Source: Promethearchaeota archaeon (GTDB taxonomy: Archaea; Asgardarchaeota; Lokiarchaeia; Sigyniarchaeales; Sigyniarchaeaceae). Taken from it: a stretch of DNA of 35,034 nucleotides. Location: assembly GCA_016932935.1 (NCBI GenBank), contig JAFGBX010000135.1, positions 1-35,034 on the forward strand, written 5' to 3'. Under the pieces are notes generated by a model. That model worked only from the letters and a program-made list of their open reading frames with translations. It ran no database searches and was not told where the DNA came from. The position numbers and the translations under genes were made by a program. Below are positions 1-8,441 of the stretch, one piece after another. Numbering within the stretch: the first letter of the stretch is position 1; each line of letters opens with the position of its first letter.

Positions 1-1812
1 ACATCCTCTATGCGAACGAGCAAGTCCTCTTCAAGAAACTCGAACACGGCGTTGAGAAGTTTGCCAAGAACCGTGTCAGCGAGATCGTTCACCCGGAGGA
101 CATTATTGGCCTGCTCTCGGCGATCAACTACGTGAAGACCCGCCCGGTTTCCAACCAGCAGCGCGAGGTGCGGCTGCAGCACAAGAACGGCCATCACCGC
201 TGGTTCAGCGCGGAGTTCTCGTCCAGCATCGACCTCACGGGGCAGCTGCGCATCATCGGCATCTTTCGGGACGTCCACGACCGGAAGCTGCAGTCGCTCA
301 AGCTCAAGCAATCGGAGGAGCGTTACCGCCTCATATCCGAGAACTCGAACGACATGATCATTCTGCTCGACGCGGGGTTGAACGTGCTATATTGCAACGA
401 GCGGGCCCTGCTCAAGAAACTCGGATACCTGACCTCCGAGTTCAGCCTCTTGACTCCGTCGGCCCTGGAACGACCCACGTTATTACACCCGTCGGACGTT
501 ACTGCCGTGGTAGAGTTCGTCGGCAACCTGTTGAGGCAGCCGGGTACCCACGCAAAGCAAGAGACGCGCATCATGAGCAAGGACGGGAAGTACATCTGGT
601 TCGACATCGATGGAACCTCGTACATCGACGAGCAGTCCCAAAACAGGTTGCTGTTCGTTGCCCGAGACATCCAGGACAAGAAAGAAAACGAGTCAAAGCT
701 CCTCGAGTCTGTGGAACGGCTGAACCTTATCACCGAGAACGTGCAAGACAACATCGCCATCATCAACTCGCAAGGCAAGGTCGAATACCTCAACAGGATC
801 CATGAGCACGAGCCCGTGTACCCCCAGCGGATCATCGGCGGCGACGCGCGCCATCTAGTATTCCCTAACGATTCAGATCAGATCAACCGGTTCGTCGCCG
901 ACTGCTTCCAGAAGGGTCATGCCGTGACCATGCATCGAGCTGTAAGTCATCCTTCCGGCGAGATCCGATGGTACGAGACTGTCGGAAACGCGTTCAAGGA
1001 CAAGGACGGCAACCTCAAGCTGCTGACGATCTCCAGGGACATGTCCGAACGAAGGAAGATCGAGGGGCTGCTGGAGAACGAGAACCGGCTCCTGAAGGAG
1101 ATCGACAGCATGCGCAAGGACTTCGTCCTCAACGCGACGCACGAGTTGAAGACCCCGCTCTCCATCATCATCAACGCGACCGACTTCTTGTCCCGGTATT
1201 ACAGCGACGTGCCCGACGCGAAGCGGCTCGACTTCCTCAACAGCATCCGGAAGGGATCCACCCGTCTGAAGCAGCTCATCGAGACGCTCCTCGATTACTC
1301 CCGCCTCGAAGCCGGCCGCCTCCAGCTCCAGCAGCTCGAGGACGCCGACATCGGAGAGATTGTCAACTCGTCCGTCCAGAACCTCGCGTACCTGGTCAAC
1401 CGGCGCCAGCAAGATGTCGTGCTCGACTTGCAGAAGGACGTCCACGCGAGCGTCGACAAGTTCCGCATCGAGCAGGTCGCCGTGAACCTGATCTCCAACG
1501 CGGTGAAGAACACGCCGCCGGGGGGCAAGATCCGAGTCGAGCTCTCACGGCGGGGCGACAGCGTCCAGTTCTCGGTCTCGGACACGGGCGTCGGCCTCAC
1601 GCAGGAAGAAATGGCCAGGATATTCAAGAAAATCCGGCAAGATCGAGCGCAAGGGCCTGGACGCAGACATCGACATCCAGGGGACGGGCCTCGGCCTGTT
1701 CATCTCCAAGGAGATCGTGGAGATGCACCGCGGGCGGATCTGGGCAGAATCCGAGGGCAGGAACAAGGGGAGCAAGTTCTCGTTCTCGATCCCGGTCCAA
1801 GGGCCGCAATGA
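1..1812 (+). CDS. Multi-PAS sensor histidine kinase, 5' partial, frameshifted near the 3' end
   Basis: Sensor kinase that should autophosphorylate on histidine and pass phosphate to a response regulator; no regulator is in the window. The frame is open to the left edge (first whole codon at base 3), so the N-terminus is missing. Two full PAS units and part of an earlier one are visible, roughly at bases 1-290, 310-690 and 700-1050. The HisKA H-box (NATHELKTP) has its His codon at 1140-1142; an N-box (NLISNAVKNTPPGG) and G1 box (DTGVGL) follow. After FKK at 1623-1631 the frame breaks: one extra A in the run 1629-1632 moves the rest of the ATPase domain, including the GTGLGLF box and the RIWAES segment, into another frame that stops at 1812. 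Without that base the domain is complete. No membrane segment is visible, so it is probably cytosolic. The frameshift may be a sequencing error in the A run or a true lesion. Confidence 0.88.
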
Positions 1813-1815
1813 GCC

Positions 1816-3360
1816 TCATTCGACGAACAAGACCACGGCCGGGTCGGACTCGTCCCCTGGCTCCGCCGCGATGGAACCCGCCTCGTTGATCAAGCCACCC
1901 GTGATGCAGATCGAATCCTTTTCCACGAGGACCATGGCCGTCGCGTTCATGGCGTCCGAGTCGGCGAGGTCTTGCACCCATACGGTGCACGACCGGAGGT
2001 CCCGGCCGGGGGCGCTGCAAGCGAACGTAACCTCCTTGAACTTGCCGAAGATGCCGATCGGCCCCGTGATGTCCTCCACGGTGATCTCCACCGCGACGGC
2101 AGGGCAGCGGAACCCGAGTTCCGGCGACAACCGGCCGAGCGCGGCGATCGACACCGCGCCGTTCGGGTTCCGCGCCGCAACAACGAACGGCACATCACCA
2201 TCGCGAGATTTTATCACGCGCGGGAGGCCCACGTTCCGCGAGATGATGGCCGGCGCGGCTTGCTCGACACGCCTTCCGATCACGCTGCGATCCCACGTTT
2301 CTCCCTCGCTGAACGTCCACGAGTCTGTCAAAACCTCATCGCTGGTCATCACGCCTCCTATTCCGGCCGGGAACGGCGGCGCGAGCCGGTGCCAGTTGAG
2401 GGCGCGGTCGACCTCGAGGAGGCGCTTGCTGGTGTTCCGGATCCCGTCGGGGCATGGGAATCGAGGCTTGCCGAGCTGCGGATGCCGCATTATGCCGAGC
2501 GTGCATCCTAGCGCGGCACCGATGTACCCCTCGTCCTCGGCGTTCAACCAACAATCGTGGCCCGGTGCGGGTGCGAAGGCCTGCAAGGTCGCTTGCACCC
2601 GGTCGAGCATCGTGGGGATCGCGAGCCTGGTTGAGACGTCGTACAGCCTGATCACGCTCGCGTATTCCGCTTGCGCCACGACCTCCTTGATCCACCTCGG
2701 GTCGACCCTGCCGCCGGGGCCGTTGAACATGCCGGAGCCGACGGAATGCTCGATGCACAAGGCGGGATGGATCTCCTTGCCGAGCCGGGTGAGCATCCGG
2801 CGGAAGTCGTGGTTCCCCGAGAAGAGCCCCCAGTCCACCTTCCAGTACTCGATGCCAGCTTCCCTGGACCACTCGAGTCGTTCCCGCCAGTAGTCCTCGG
2901 GTTCCATGTCGGGGCGCGCGTCCATGTAGGGCCCCGACTCGTTCGCGGGCAGCCAGATCCCGATCCCACGCCAGCCCGCCGCCTTGACGGCGTCGTTCAG
3001 CGACCGCAGCCGCTGCGCGGGCGGGCCGCGCTGGTGGGACGGGAACCGGCCCGGGTGCAGGATCATTGACGAGAGGTGTTCGACCATGTCGCCCGAGGGC
3101 GGCGCGTCCCAGCCGTCGTCGAGCACGATGTACAGGTCGGCCCTCGCCCGCTGGAAGAACCGCCGTGCCCACCCCCCCTTACCGAGCAGCAAGCCCTCGT
3201 CGAGCGATGCCCTCGCCCTCGCGGCGCCGGCTGCCCCCTCCATCTCGCTCGGTTCCACGCGGCCGAGGCCATCCATCCAGGCGACGTTCTGCGCGCCCCA
3301 GGTGCACCAGTAGCTCAAGCCCCATGGCGACTTCGTCGGGACGAGGTTTAGATCCGACAT
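1816..3360 (-). CDS. Clan GH-D (GH27/36-like) glycoside hydrolase
   Basis: Probably a retaining alpha-galactosidase-like enzyme that removes terminal sugars from oligosaccharides. Counting from an upstream ATG at 3372, the protein has the clan pattern LDDGWD (residues 84-89), then GIGIWLPANE (136-145), then YWKVDWG (176-182), whose Asp180 is the expected nucleophile at the end of beta-4. The C-terminal part from about 390 looks like a beta-sandwich. I prefer the second ATG (3360), because the codons between the two ATGs form a purine-rich GGAGGGGGAG Shine-Dalgarno-like stretch. No signal peptide is evident, so it likely acts inside the cell. It is the last gene of the operon that begins at 6396 and follows the GGT gene closely. 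It ends three bases from the convergent kinase stop. The exact GH family and substrate are not certain. Confidence 0.72.
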   Translation of the reverse strand: MSDLNLVPTKSPWGLSYWCTWGAQNVAWMDGLGRVEPSEMEGAAGAARARASLDEGLLLGKGGWARRFFQRARADLYIVLDDGWDAPPSGDMVEHLSSMILHPGRFPSHQRGPPAQRLRSLNDAVKAAGWRGIGIWLPANESGPYMDARPDMEPEDYWRERLEWSREAGIEYWKVDWGLFSGNHDFRRMLTRLGKEIHPALCIEHSVGSGMFNGPGGRVDPRWIKEVVAQAEYASVIRLYDVSTRLAIPTMLDRVQATLQAFAPAPGHDCWLNAEDEGYIGAALGCTLGIMRHPQLGKPRFPCPDGIRNTSKRLLEVDRALNWHRLAPPFPAGIGGVMTSDEVLTDSWTFSEGETWDRSVIGRRVEQAAPAIISRNVGLPRVIKSRDGDVPFVVAARNPNGAVSIAALGRLSPELGFRCPAVAVEITVEDITGPIGIFGKFKEVTFACSAPGRDLRSCTVWVQDLADSDAMNATAMVLVEKDSICITGGLINEAGSIAAEPGDESDPAVVLFVE

Positions 3361-3388
3361 CTCCCCCTCCATCGCCCATTACCCGCCT

Positions 3389-5029
3389 TCAGTAGCCGAA
3401 CGCGCAGCCGTCCGAGCGCGGGTCGGATCCCGCCCAGAGCACGCCCGTGTCGGGGTCGCGCCGGATGACCTGGCCGCGCCCGAAGACCGACCGCCCGAAG
3501 CCCGATACCAGCTTGGTATGGTGCCCCATGCTAGCGAGCCTCTCCCTCGTCGGTGCCACGATGCTCTCCTCGAGCATGACCGCGCCACCCGCGTTCCCGC
3601 CCTCGATGCAGAACCGCGCCGCGTCGAGCGCCGCCTGGGGGTCGTACTCGTGTTCGGCCATCCGCAGGAACACCTGCACGTGGCCTTGGGGCTGCATAAA
3701 GCCGCCCATGACGCCGAACGCGGCCCAGAGCTCGCCGTCCCTGGTCGCCATTGCTGGGATGATCGTGTGGTAGGGCCGCTTCCCCGGCTCGAGCCCGTTG
3801 GGGTGGGTGGGATCCAGCACGAAGTTCGAGCCCCGGTTCTGCAGGACGAAGCCCGTCCCGCTGGGCACGATGCCGGTGCCGAACGCCTCGTAGTTGCTGT
3901 TGATGAAGCTGCACGCGTTCCCGTCGCCGTCTGCGGCGGCGAGGTAGACCGTGTCGGACGACGCCTCGGGCGAGCCGTGGGTCGCGTCGAGCCTGGCCCT
4001 CGCCCGGTCGATCAGCTTCCGGCGCTCCGCGGCGTATGCCTTGGAGAGCAGGCCGTCGACGGGCACGCGGGAGTGGGCCGGGTCGGCGACGAAGGCGCGG
4101 GCATCCGCGAAGGCGAGCCGCAAGCTCTCGATGAGCAAGTGGTAGTATTCGGGCGAGCCGGGATCCATCCCCGCGAGGTCGAACTCCTCGAGTAGGTTCA
4201 AGGCGATGAGCGCGGTGATGCCTTGCCCGTTCGGTGGGATCTCGTGCACGTCAATGCCGCGGTACTTGATGGTTATAGGGGTGTCCAGCGTGCTCGAATG
4301 GGCCTTCAAGTCGTCGAGCGTGAGCTTCCCGCCCATCGCCTGGTGCGTGTCGACGATCGCCTTGGCAACCCAGCCCTCGTAGAAGCCAGCCTTCCCGTGC
4401 TCGGCGACGGAATCAAGTACCTTCGAGAGGAAGCGGTTCCTGAACACCTGCCCCGGCTCGGGCGCCGCGCCGTTGACGAGCAACTCCCCCCCGTGCTCGC
4501 TGCGCTTGAGCTTGCCCACGCCGGTGCTCCACGCGAGCGCGATGAGGGGTGCGACCGGGTGGCCGCGGAAGGCGAGCTTGATCGCCGGGCCGAGCACGTC
4601 CTTGACCGGAAGGCGGCCGAACTGCTCGACCGCGTCGACCCAGCCAGCGACGCAGCCGGGCACGGTCACCGAATGCGGGCTGGAGCTGGGTATCGAGTTC
4701 CCCTTGACGCCCGCCCTCCTGACGTCGTCGATCGTGATGCCCTTCGGGGCGCGGCCGCTGCCGTTCATCCCGAGTACCCTCTTCAGCTTCGCGTCGTAGA
4801 ACAAGGCGAAGCAGTCGCCGCCGATGCCCGTGGACATGGGCTCCACGACGTTGAGCGCCGCGGCGCACGCGACCGCGGCGTCGGCGGCGTTCCCGCCCTT
4901 CTGCAGGATCTCCAGGCCCGCTTGCGTGGCGAGCGGGTGGCTGGACGCCACGATGCCCCTCAGCGCGAGCACGGGCGAGCGCCGGGACTCGCACCTGAAG
5001 AACTCCTCGAATCGAAAGGGGATGCCCAT
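3389..5029 (-). CDS. ggt: Gamma-glutamyltransferase-like Ntn hydrolase
   Basis: Self-processing N-terminal nucleophile hydrolase that would cleave or transfer gamma-glutamyl groups from glutathione-like or poly-glutamyl peptides. The 546-residue length is normal. The N-terminal half has the family blocks VASSHPLATQAG (27-38), GGNAADAAVA (45-54) and EPMSTGIGGDCF (63-74). The predicted autocleavage Thr is Thr360 in SSDTVYLAAADGDGNA. The small subunit continues with NSNYEAFGTG and a glycine-rich block near PSGTGFVLQN. No signal peptide is seen, which resembles cytosolic YwrD-type members more than periplasmic GGT. A strong ribosome site (GAGGTGAGGGAGAG) directly before the ATG supports the start. 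It lies 12 bases after the preceding small gene and just ahead of the glycosidase gene, so it is very likely co-transcribed with both. The substrate in an archaeon is unknown. Confidence 0.88.
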   Translation of the reverse strand: MGIPFRFEEFFRCESRRSPVLALRGIVASSHPLATQAGLEILQKGGNAADAAVACAAALNVVEPMSTGIGGDCFALFYDAKLKRVLGMNGSGRAPKGITIDDVRRAGVKGNSIPSSSPHSVTVPGCVAGWVDAVEQFGRLPVKDVLGPAIKLAFRGHPVAPLIALAWSTGVGKLKRSEHGGELLVNGAAPEPGQVFRNRFLSKVLDSVAEHGKAGFYEGWVAKAIVDTHQAMGGKLTLDDLKAHSSTLDTPITIKYRGIDVHEIPPNGQGITALIALNLLEEFDLAGMDPGSPEYYHLLIESLRLAFADARAFVADPAHSRVPVDGLLSKAYAAERRKLIDRARARLDATHGSPEASSDTVYLAAADGDGNACSFINSNYEAFGTGIVPSGTGFVLQNRGSNFVLDPTHPNGLEPGKRPYHTIIPAMATRDGELWAAFGVMGGFMQPQGHVQVFLRMAEHEYDPQAALDAARFCIEGGNAGGAVMLEESIVAPTRERLASMGHHTKLVSGFGRSVFGRGQVIRRDPDTGVLWAGSDPRSDGCAFGY

Positions 5030-5041
5030 CTCTCCCTCACC

Positions 5042-5341
5042 TCATTGTGGGGCGGGCCTCCACGAATCCACGACGACGTGGTATTCCGTGTAGGGCTCGC
5101 TCTTGGCGGCGCCCGGGCGTTTGGAACCCCCGCGCACGCCGATCACCTTCCCCGTGACCGAAATCCGACCCTTCTCCGTTATAGGGTTCTTGAGGTACAC
5201 GACGATCTGGTAGCCGTCGTCCAGGTCGAAGTACTCGCTCGAGTGGCACCCTTCCACCGATGCCACGATGTGCTGCCAAGGGACGCCCGAGATCCTGCCC
5301 GTCACCGTCACGGTCTTGTCGACCTGCGTGGAAAGGTCCAT
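5042..5341 (-). CDS. Small beta-rich (possible OB-fold) protein
   Basis: About 99 residues with no recognised family. The sequence alternates short beta-like segments: KTVTVTGRISGV, then YQIVVYLK, then GRISVTGKVIGV, followed by a basic linker and a last strand, YHVVVDSW. The repeated 'V-x-V-T-G-x-[IV]' pattern resembles the first and last strands of OB-fold nucleic-acid or small-molecule binding proteins, but that is only a fold guess. The ATG at 5341 follows a GTGAGGAG ribosome site; a GTG directly before it is the alternative start. It is the second gene of the operon, with 14 bases to the TIM-barrel gene before it and 12 bases to GGT after it. It has no transmembrane segment or signal peptide. 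Confidence 0.72.
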   Translation of the reverse strand: MDLSTQVDKTVTVTGRISGVPWQHIVASVEGCHSSEYFDLDDGYQIVVYLKNPITEKGRISVTGKVIGVRGGSKRPGAAKSEPYTEYHVVVDSWRPAPQ

Positions 5342-5355
5342 CACTCCTCACCGAT

Positions 5356-6396
5356 TCATCCTTGACCCGGTCTGGATAATAACGTTGAGTAGGAACGGCC
5401 GAACTCGCTGATCGCCCGCAGGCTGAAGGGCATCCTCAATGCCTCGACGTGCACGTGGCGCCCCGCGATCCCCTTGTTTTGCTCGCAAGTCTCCAAAAAG
5501 TCGAGCACCTCCTTGGAGCACGCGAGGAACCTCTTCTTGTTCACGGACTTCCTCGTCGGATGGTCGAAGTTGTAAAGCGAGCCAGGCGTGAGGTGCTGGT
5601 CACCGCTTCCATCGTTTGCATGGATGTGGAACACCTTTACCAGCTTCGCGAAGGATGGAAGTGCGGCCTCTATCTCCTTCGCGGCGCCGCGTTTCCCCTT
5701 CTTGCCCCTGTACTTCCAGACGAGGAGGTGGCCCGTGTCGAGGCAGAACACGTGGCGCCCCAGCAGCTTCGAATGGCCGGCCGCGGCGAGCCTGTCCGCG
5801 AGTCGATCCCTGAACTCGAGGTAGTGTTCCAGCGACCCGAAGAACGAGTCAGCGCCGGCGTTCTCCCACGCGAGCAGGACGTCCGGGTTCGACCTGGTTA
5901 GGGCCTCGGTGACGGGCTCGGAAGCAAGCTCGTCGACGAACTCCACGATGCGGTTCTCACGGCCCTTCGGCGGGTGGCACACGATGCAGCACGCGCCGAT
6001 GGCACCGGCGAGCTCGAGGTCGCGCTTCAAGACGGCCGGGTACTTGCCCGCGAGGGGCAGGTCGGCCAGGCCGAAGGTGCAATGCATGCCGAGCTCGAAC
6101 GGGATCCGGTCAGAGAAGCCCTCCCTTGCGGAGTCGAAGGGCCCGACCAAGTCGAAGCCAGGATCCAGCACCATCGCAGCGAAGTCGCTCGAGACGTGGA
6201 AGCACGCCCCGAGCGCGCCGGCGAGTCCCGATTCCGCGTGCACGCGCCCCAGTCTCGAGAAGATGTCCCTCCACCCGTCCTCTTCCGGGTCGAACTCGCG
6301 CGGGTCGCCGAGTTCCAACGTGCTGATCCAGTCCGCGTTTCCCGCGAGTAGCTCGTGCCAGAGCGAGAAGCCGAAGTAATCATGACCTTGTTTCAT
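5356..6396 (-). CDS. Sugar isomerase/AP-endonuclease-like TIM-barrel protein
   Basis: Member of the xylose isomerase-like (AP_endonuc_2) TIM-barrel superfamily, which includes sugar epimerases, isomerases and endonuclease IV. Metal-ligand candidates appear in the usual order along 346 residues: His141 (IVCHPPKG), Glu178 (LAWENAG), Asp220 and His223 (CLDTGHLL), His257, His259 and Asp262 (VFHIHANDGSG), His268, and Glu318 (HVHVEAL). This is the three-metal or two-metal ligand layout of the family. Its place ahead of a glycosidase operon favours a sugar role over DNA repair, but that is inference. The ATG at 6396 lacks a Shine-Dalgarno sequence, and a TATA-like element lies about 30 bases upstream, so the mRNA is probably leaderless. 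It is the first gene of the operon running down to 1816. Confidence 0.8.
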   Translation of the reverse strand: MKQGHDYFGFSLWHELLAGNADWISTLELGDPREFDPEEDGWRDIFSRLGRVHAESGLAGALGACFHVSSDFAAMVLDPGFDLVGPFDSAREGFSDRIPFELGMHCTFGLADLPLAGKYPAVLKRDLELAGAIGACCIVCHPPKGRENRIVEFVDELASEPVTEALTRSNPDVLLAWENAGADSFFGSLEHYLEFRDRLADRLAAAGHSKLLGRHVFCLDTGHLLVWKYRGKKGKRGAAKEIEAALPSFAKLVKVFHIHANDGSGDQHLTPGSLYNFDHPTRKSVNKKRFLACSKEVLDFLETCEQNKGIAGRHVHVEALRMPFSLRAISEFGRSYSTLLSRPGQG

Positions 6397-6421
6397 GGCG
6401 TGTGCCAGGGCTCAGCGGCGG

Positions 6422-6432
6422 TGCTTAAAAAC
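6422..6432 (-). promoter_or_regulatory. TATA box for the 6396-1816 operon
   Basis: Read on the minus strand this is GCGTTTTTAAGCAC, with the AT core 26-36 bases ahead of the ATG at 6396. That distance puts the transcription start almost at the ATG, which matches the lack of a ribosome site. Confidence 0.5.
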
Positions 6433-6465
6433 GCATATTCTGTTTTTGCGAAATCGTTAAAGCCC

Positions 6466-6478
6466 CTCGAAAATAGAA
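6466..6478 (+). promoter_or_regulatory. TATA-like element for the SDR gene
   Basis: CTCGAAAATAGAA sits about 40 bases ahead of the ATG at 6515, giving an expected start site near 6500 and a short leader. It is a weak match, placed in the divergent 118-base gap between the minus-strand operon and the SDR gene. Confidence 0.35.
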
Positions 6479-6514
6479 CTGGGATGTCGTTGAGCATCGA
6501 TTCTGGGAACGAAC

Positions 6515-7285
6515 ATGTGCGAGATGGACTTGCTGGGCAAGACCGCCCTGATCACGGGCGCCACGGGTGGCATCGGGCGGGCGATGGCGTTGCTGTTCGC
6601 CGAGGAAGGCGGGGCGGACATCGTGGTGAACTACAACACGTCGGAGGCGGCTGCCAAGGCCATAGTGGAGCGGGTCGAGGGCTTCGGCCGGAAGGCCATC
6701 GCGATCAAGGCGGACGTGACGAAGAAAGCGGAGGTCGACGCGATGGTGCATAAGGCCATCGAGCACTTCGGCCACGTTGACGTGCTCATCAACAACGCGG
6801 GTCTGAACCGGGCCGCGCCGATCCTCGAGCTGGACGAGGCTAACTGGTCGACCGTCGTCGACACGAGCATGAAGGGCACCTACCTCGTCACACAAGCAGT
6901 CGCCAGGCATATGCTCGAGCGGAAGGAGGGGGTGATCGTGAATATGGCGAGCGTGGCTGGCATGGTCGGAGAGACGTCGACGGCGCCCTCCCTCCACTAC
7001 AACGCCGCGAAGCAAGGCATCGTCGCCATGACGAGGACTATGGCGAGGGCGTTCGGCCCGGAGATACGCGTGAACGCCGTCGCGCCGGGCGTCATCGCCA
7101 CGGAGTTCCACGTGAAGGCCGGCGGCTCGATGGAGGCGGTGCAGAAGCGCGGGCAAGACGCAGTCCTCAAGCGGCCGGGTACCGCAGAGGAGGTCGCCCA
7201 CGTGGCGCTGTTCCTCGCCTCGCCGGACTCGAGTTACATCACCGGCCAGACAATCGTGGTCGATGGCGGCCTCGGCATGCCGTGA
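6515..7285 (+). CDS. Short-chain dehydrogenase/reductase (FabG-like)
   Basis: Classical SDR oxidoreductase of 256 residues that reduces or oxidises a hydroxy/keto substrate with NAD(P)H. The cofactor motif TGATGGIG is at 14-21, the NNAG motif at 93-96, and the catalytic set is Ser146 (NMAS), Tyr162 and Lys166 (HYNAAK). The PG-x-[IV]-x-T block (APGVIATEF) and the C-terminal DGG close (VVDGGLGMP) are intact. It resembles 3-oxoacyl-carrier-protein reductases and glucose/sugar dehydrogenases; sequence alone does not separate these, and the sugar-enzyme surroundings make a sugar or polyol substrate plausible. An ATG three codons later (6524) is an alternative start. The gene is divergent from the TIM-barrel operon. 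Confidence 0.93.
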   Translation: MCEMDLLGKTALITGATGGIGRAMALLFAEEGGADIVVNYNTSEAAAKAIVERVEGFGRKAIAIKADVTKKAEVDAMVHKAIEHFGHVDVLINNAGLNRAAPILELDEANWSTVVDTSMKGTYLVTQAVARHMLERKEGVIVNMASVAGMVGETSTAPSLHYNAAKQGIVAMTRTMARAFGPEIRVNAVAPGVIATEFHVKAGGSMEAVQKRGQDAVLKRPGTAEEVAHVALFLASPDSSYITGQTIVVDGGLGMP

Positions 7286-7404
7286 TCGCGAGGGGCGCCG
7301 GCGCGCGCGACGGCATGTTCGAACGCGCCGGCACGAACCCGGTTCTGAGGCGCGCCGCGCGCCGACGATGTGTACGTTCGCTCGTTCGAGGCGTGCGCCG
7401 AAAA

Positions 7405-7415
7405 ACATTTATTGG
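7405..7415 (+). promoter_or_regulatory. TATA box for the tail-anchored protein gene
   Basis: ACATTTATTGG is centred about 39 bases before the ATG at 7449, predicting a start site near 7437 and a leader of roughly 12 bases that carries GGTGGTG as ribosome site. Confidence 0.5.
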
Positions 7416-7448
7416 GCCGAAACCCTTTTCTTTGGTGGTGCAACCACG

Positions 7449-7721
7449 ATGGCGGGATCGAAGCTCTTCGCGAAGGTGGGCCGGATCTTCGGCGAAATCG
7501 GTGGCCAGGAGAACATCTACAAGAAGAACTTGCAGCCCGCCACGGCAGGCTCGGAAATCCCCATGACCAACCTCAAGGCGGTTCCCGACGACGAGATCGA
7601 CCCCGTCCAGAAGATGGCCACCTCGTACAAGAAGGTGCAGAGCCGCCAGCAGCTGATGTCGCTGATCTGTTGCATCACGATCACCGTCTTCGTCGTGCTG
7701 TTCTTCTTCTTGCCGGAATGA
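7449..7721 (+). CDS. Small tail-anchored membrane protein
   Basis: Ninety residues, family not recognised. A soluble amphipathic N-terminal part (starts MAGSKLFAKVGRIFGEIGG) is followed by a polar, helix-prone segment with many Lys and Gln (residues 55-69). One strongly hydrophobic C-terminal helix (about 70-88, with CCITITVFVVLFFF) ends one residue before the stop. That layout is typical of tail-anchored proteins inserted after translation, such as Sec61-beta and SNARE-type proteins, but it lacks the archaeal Sec-beta signature, so no such name is given. The reading frame is open further upstream, but the TATA box at 7405 and the GGTGGTG ribosome site favour the ATG at 7449. It is followed by another gene with its own promoter. 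Confidence 0.75.
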   Translation: MAGSKLFAKVGRIFGEIGGQENIYKKNLQPATAGSEIPMTNLKAVPDDEIDPVQKMATSYKKVQSRQQLMSLICCITITVFVVLFFFLPE

Positions 7722-7762
7722 AGCGCGCCCTCTCCGGACGTCCCGCCGGCAGCGCGCTAGCA

Positions 7763-7774
7763 CCTTTATATTCC
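7763..7774 (+). promoter_or_regulatory. TATA box for the secreted beta-sandwich gene
   Basis: CCTTTATATTCC gives an expected transcription start near 7796. That excludes the GTG at 7783 as the start codon of the next gene and favours the TTG at 7825. Confidence 0.55.
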
Positions 7775-7824
7775 CGCATCGCGTGTGTCACCCCGGGTGG
7801 AAGACTGCCCCGGATGCGATCTCG

Positions 7825-8298
7825 TTGGGAAAGAAGACGATACTTGCTACCATCGCGTGCGTGCTTCTCGCGTGCACGGCAGGCGCCACCCCTGTCCGGG
7901 CACAGAACTCGGCTCCGATCGTGTGGACTCCGGAACATGTTTCTGGCTATCATTTTGCCTGCTTGCCCAGCCCAGTGCAGATGAAGTTCGTCGCGAGGGA
8001 CAACACGACATCGTACCCGACCTACACCCTGTTCGTGGATGGCTCGGCGTTCAGGACGGGAACCTGGATCTCCGACGTCACGACGACCGTGAGCTGGGGA
8101 ACGACAGAGATTCCCGAGGGCACGCACGAGATGCTCCTCGTCGCCAATGATGGCCTGGGGCTGTCCGGCTCGACCACGTACACGCTCGACGTCTGGGCCC
8201 AGGTCGTCCCGGGGTACTCGGGTTACCTCGTCTGCATTGCGGTGATGCTCGCGGTCGCCGTGCTCGCCATGACCGTTAGAAAGAAATGCCGGCACTGA
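7825..8298 (+). CDS. Secreted, membrane-anchored Ig-like beta-sandwich protein
   Basis: About 157 residues with an N-terminal signal peptide (basic GKK, then a hydrophobic core ILATIACVLLA and an A-x-A-like exit near ATPVRAQNS). One extracellular domain follows with Ig/PKD-like features: alternating strands, a YPTYTLFVDG strand pair, and SWGTTEIPEGTHEMLLVAND, which is the usual 'G-x-H-x-[IVL]-x-V-x-A' end strand. A single C-terminal membrane helix (YSGYLVCIAVMLAVAVLAM) precedes a short basic tail, RKKCRH. It should sit outside the cell as a small anchored surface protein. The TTG start fits the promoter and puts the signal peptide at the N-terminus; a GTG at 7783 would add 14 unlikely residues. 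Its role is unknown. Confidence 0.72.
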   Translation: MGKKTILATIACVLLACTAGATPVRAQNSAPIVWTPEHVSGYHFACLPSPVQMKFVARDNTTSYPTYTLFVDGSAFRTGTWISDVTTTVSWGTTEIPEGTHEMLLVANDGLGLSGSTTYTLDVWAQVVPGYSGYLVCIAVMLAVAVLAMTVRKKCRH

Positions 8299-8320
8299 TG
8301 GGAACATGAATTCCAGGCGC

Positions 8321-8425
8321 TCAGATGTCCATGTCCTTCCAGTAGTCGGGCACCCAGACCGAGTTGCCCGTGCGGGACGACTCGATGGTGGCATTGGAGA
8401 CAGCGAAGGACACGAAGGATCTCAA
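8321..8425 (-). pseudogene. 3'-end remnant of a Gfo/Idh/MocA dehydrogenase
   Basis: These roughly 105 bases repeat the last bases of the intact dehydrogenase gene that ends at 9027. The first 68 bases differ at only one site; the rest diverges. Translated on the minus strand it ends with VSNATIESSRTGNSVWVPDY then WKDMDI and a stop, against VSMAAIESSRTGNSVWVPDY then WKDIDI in the intact gene. It has no start and runs straight into the end of hicA, so it is a fragment. Several differences are sensible amino-acid changes, which suggests it is what remains of a once-complete paralogue and not a fresh duplication. Confidence 0.8.
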
Positions 8426-8441
8426 AACTCTGTCGGAGAAT

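Noticed and set aside
968-2893. Long open frame on the plus strand across the kinase end and the glycosidase gene
   Set aside because: It overlaps two well-supported genes in other frames, is rich in Arg, Pro, Ser and Ala, and has no domain. Long antisense frames are expected in GC-rich DNA.
4223-5365. Plus-strand open frame antisense to GGT and the small beta-rich gene
   Set aside because: Composition is typical of a shadow of GGT (Arg, Val, Asp, His rich) with no motif; GGT has its catalytic residues and ribosome site.
7449-7721. Naming the tail-anchored protein as archaeal Sec-beta (Sec61-beta)
   Set aside because: The topology fits, but the conserved residues ahead of the Sec-beta helix are absent, so only a topology description is justified.
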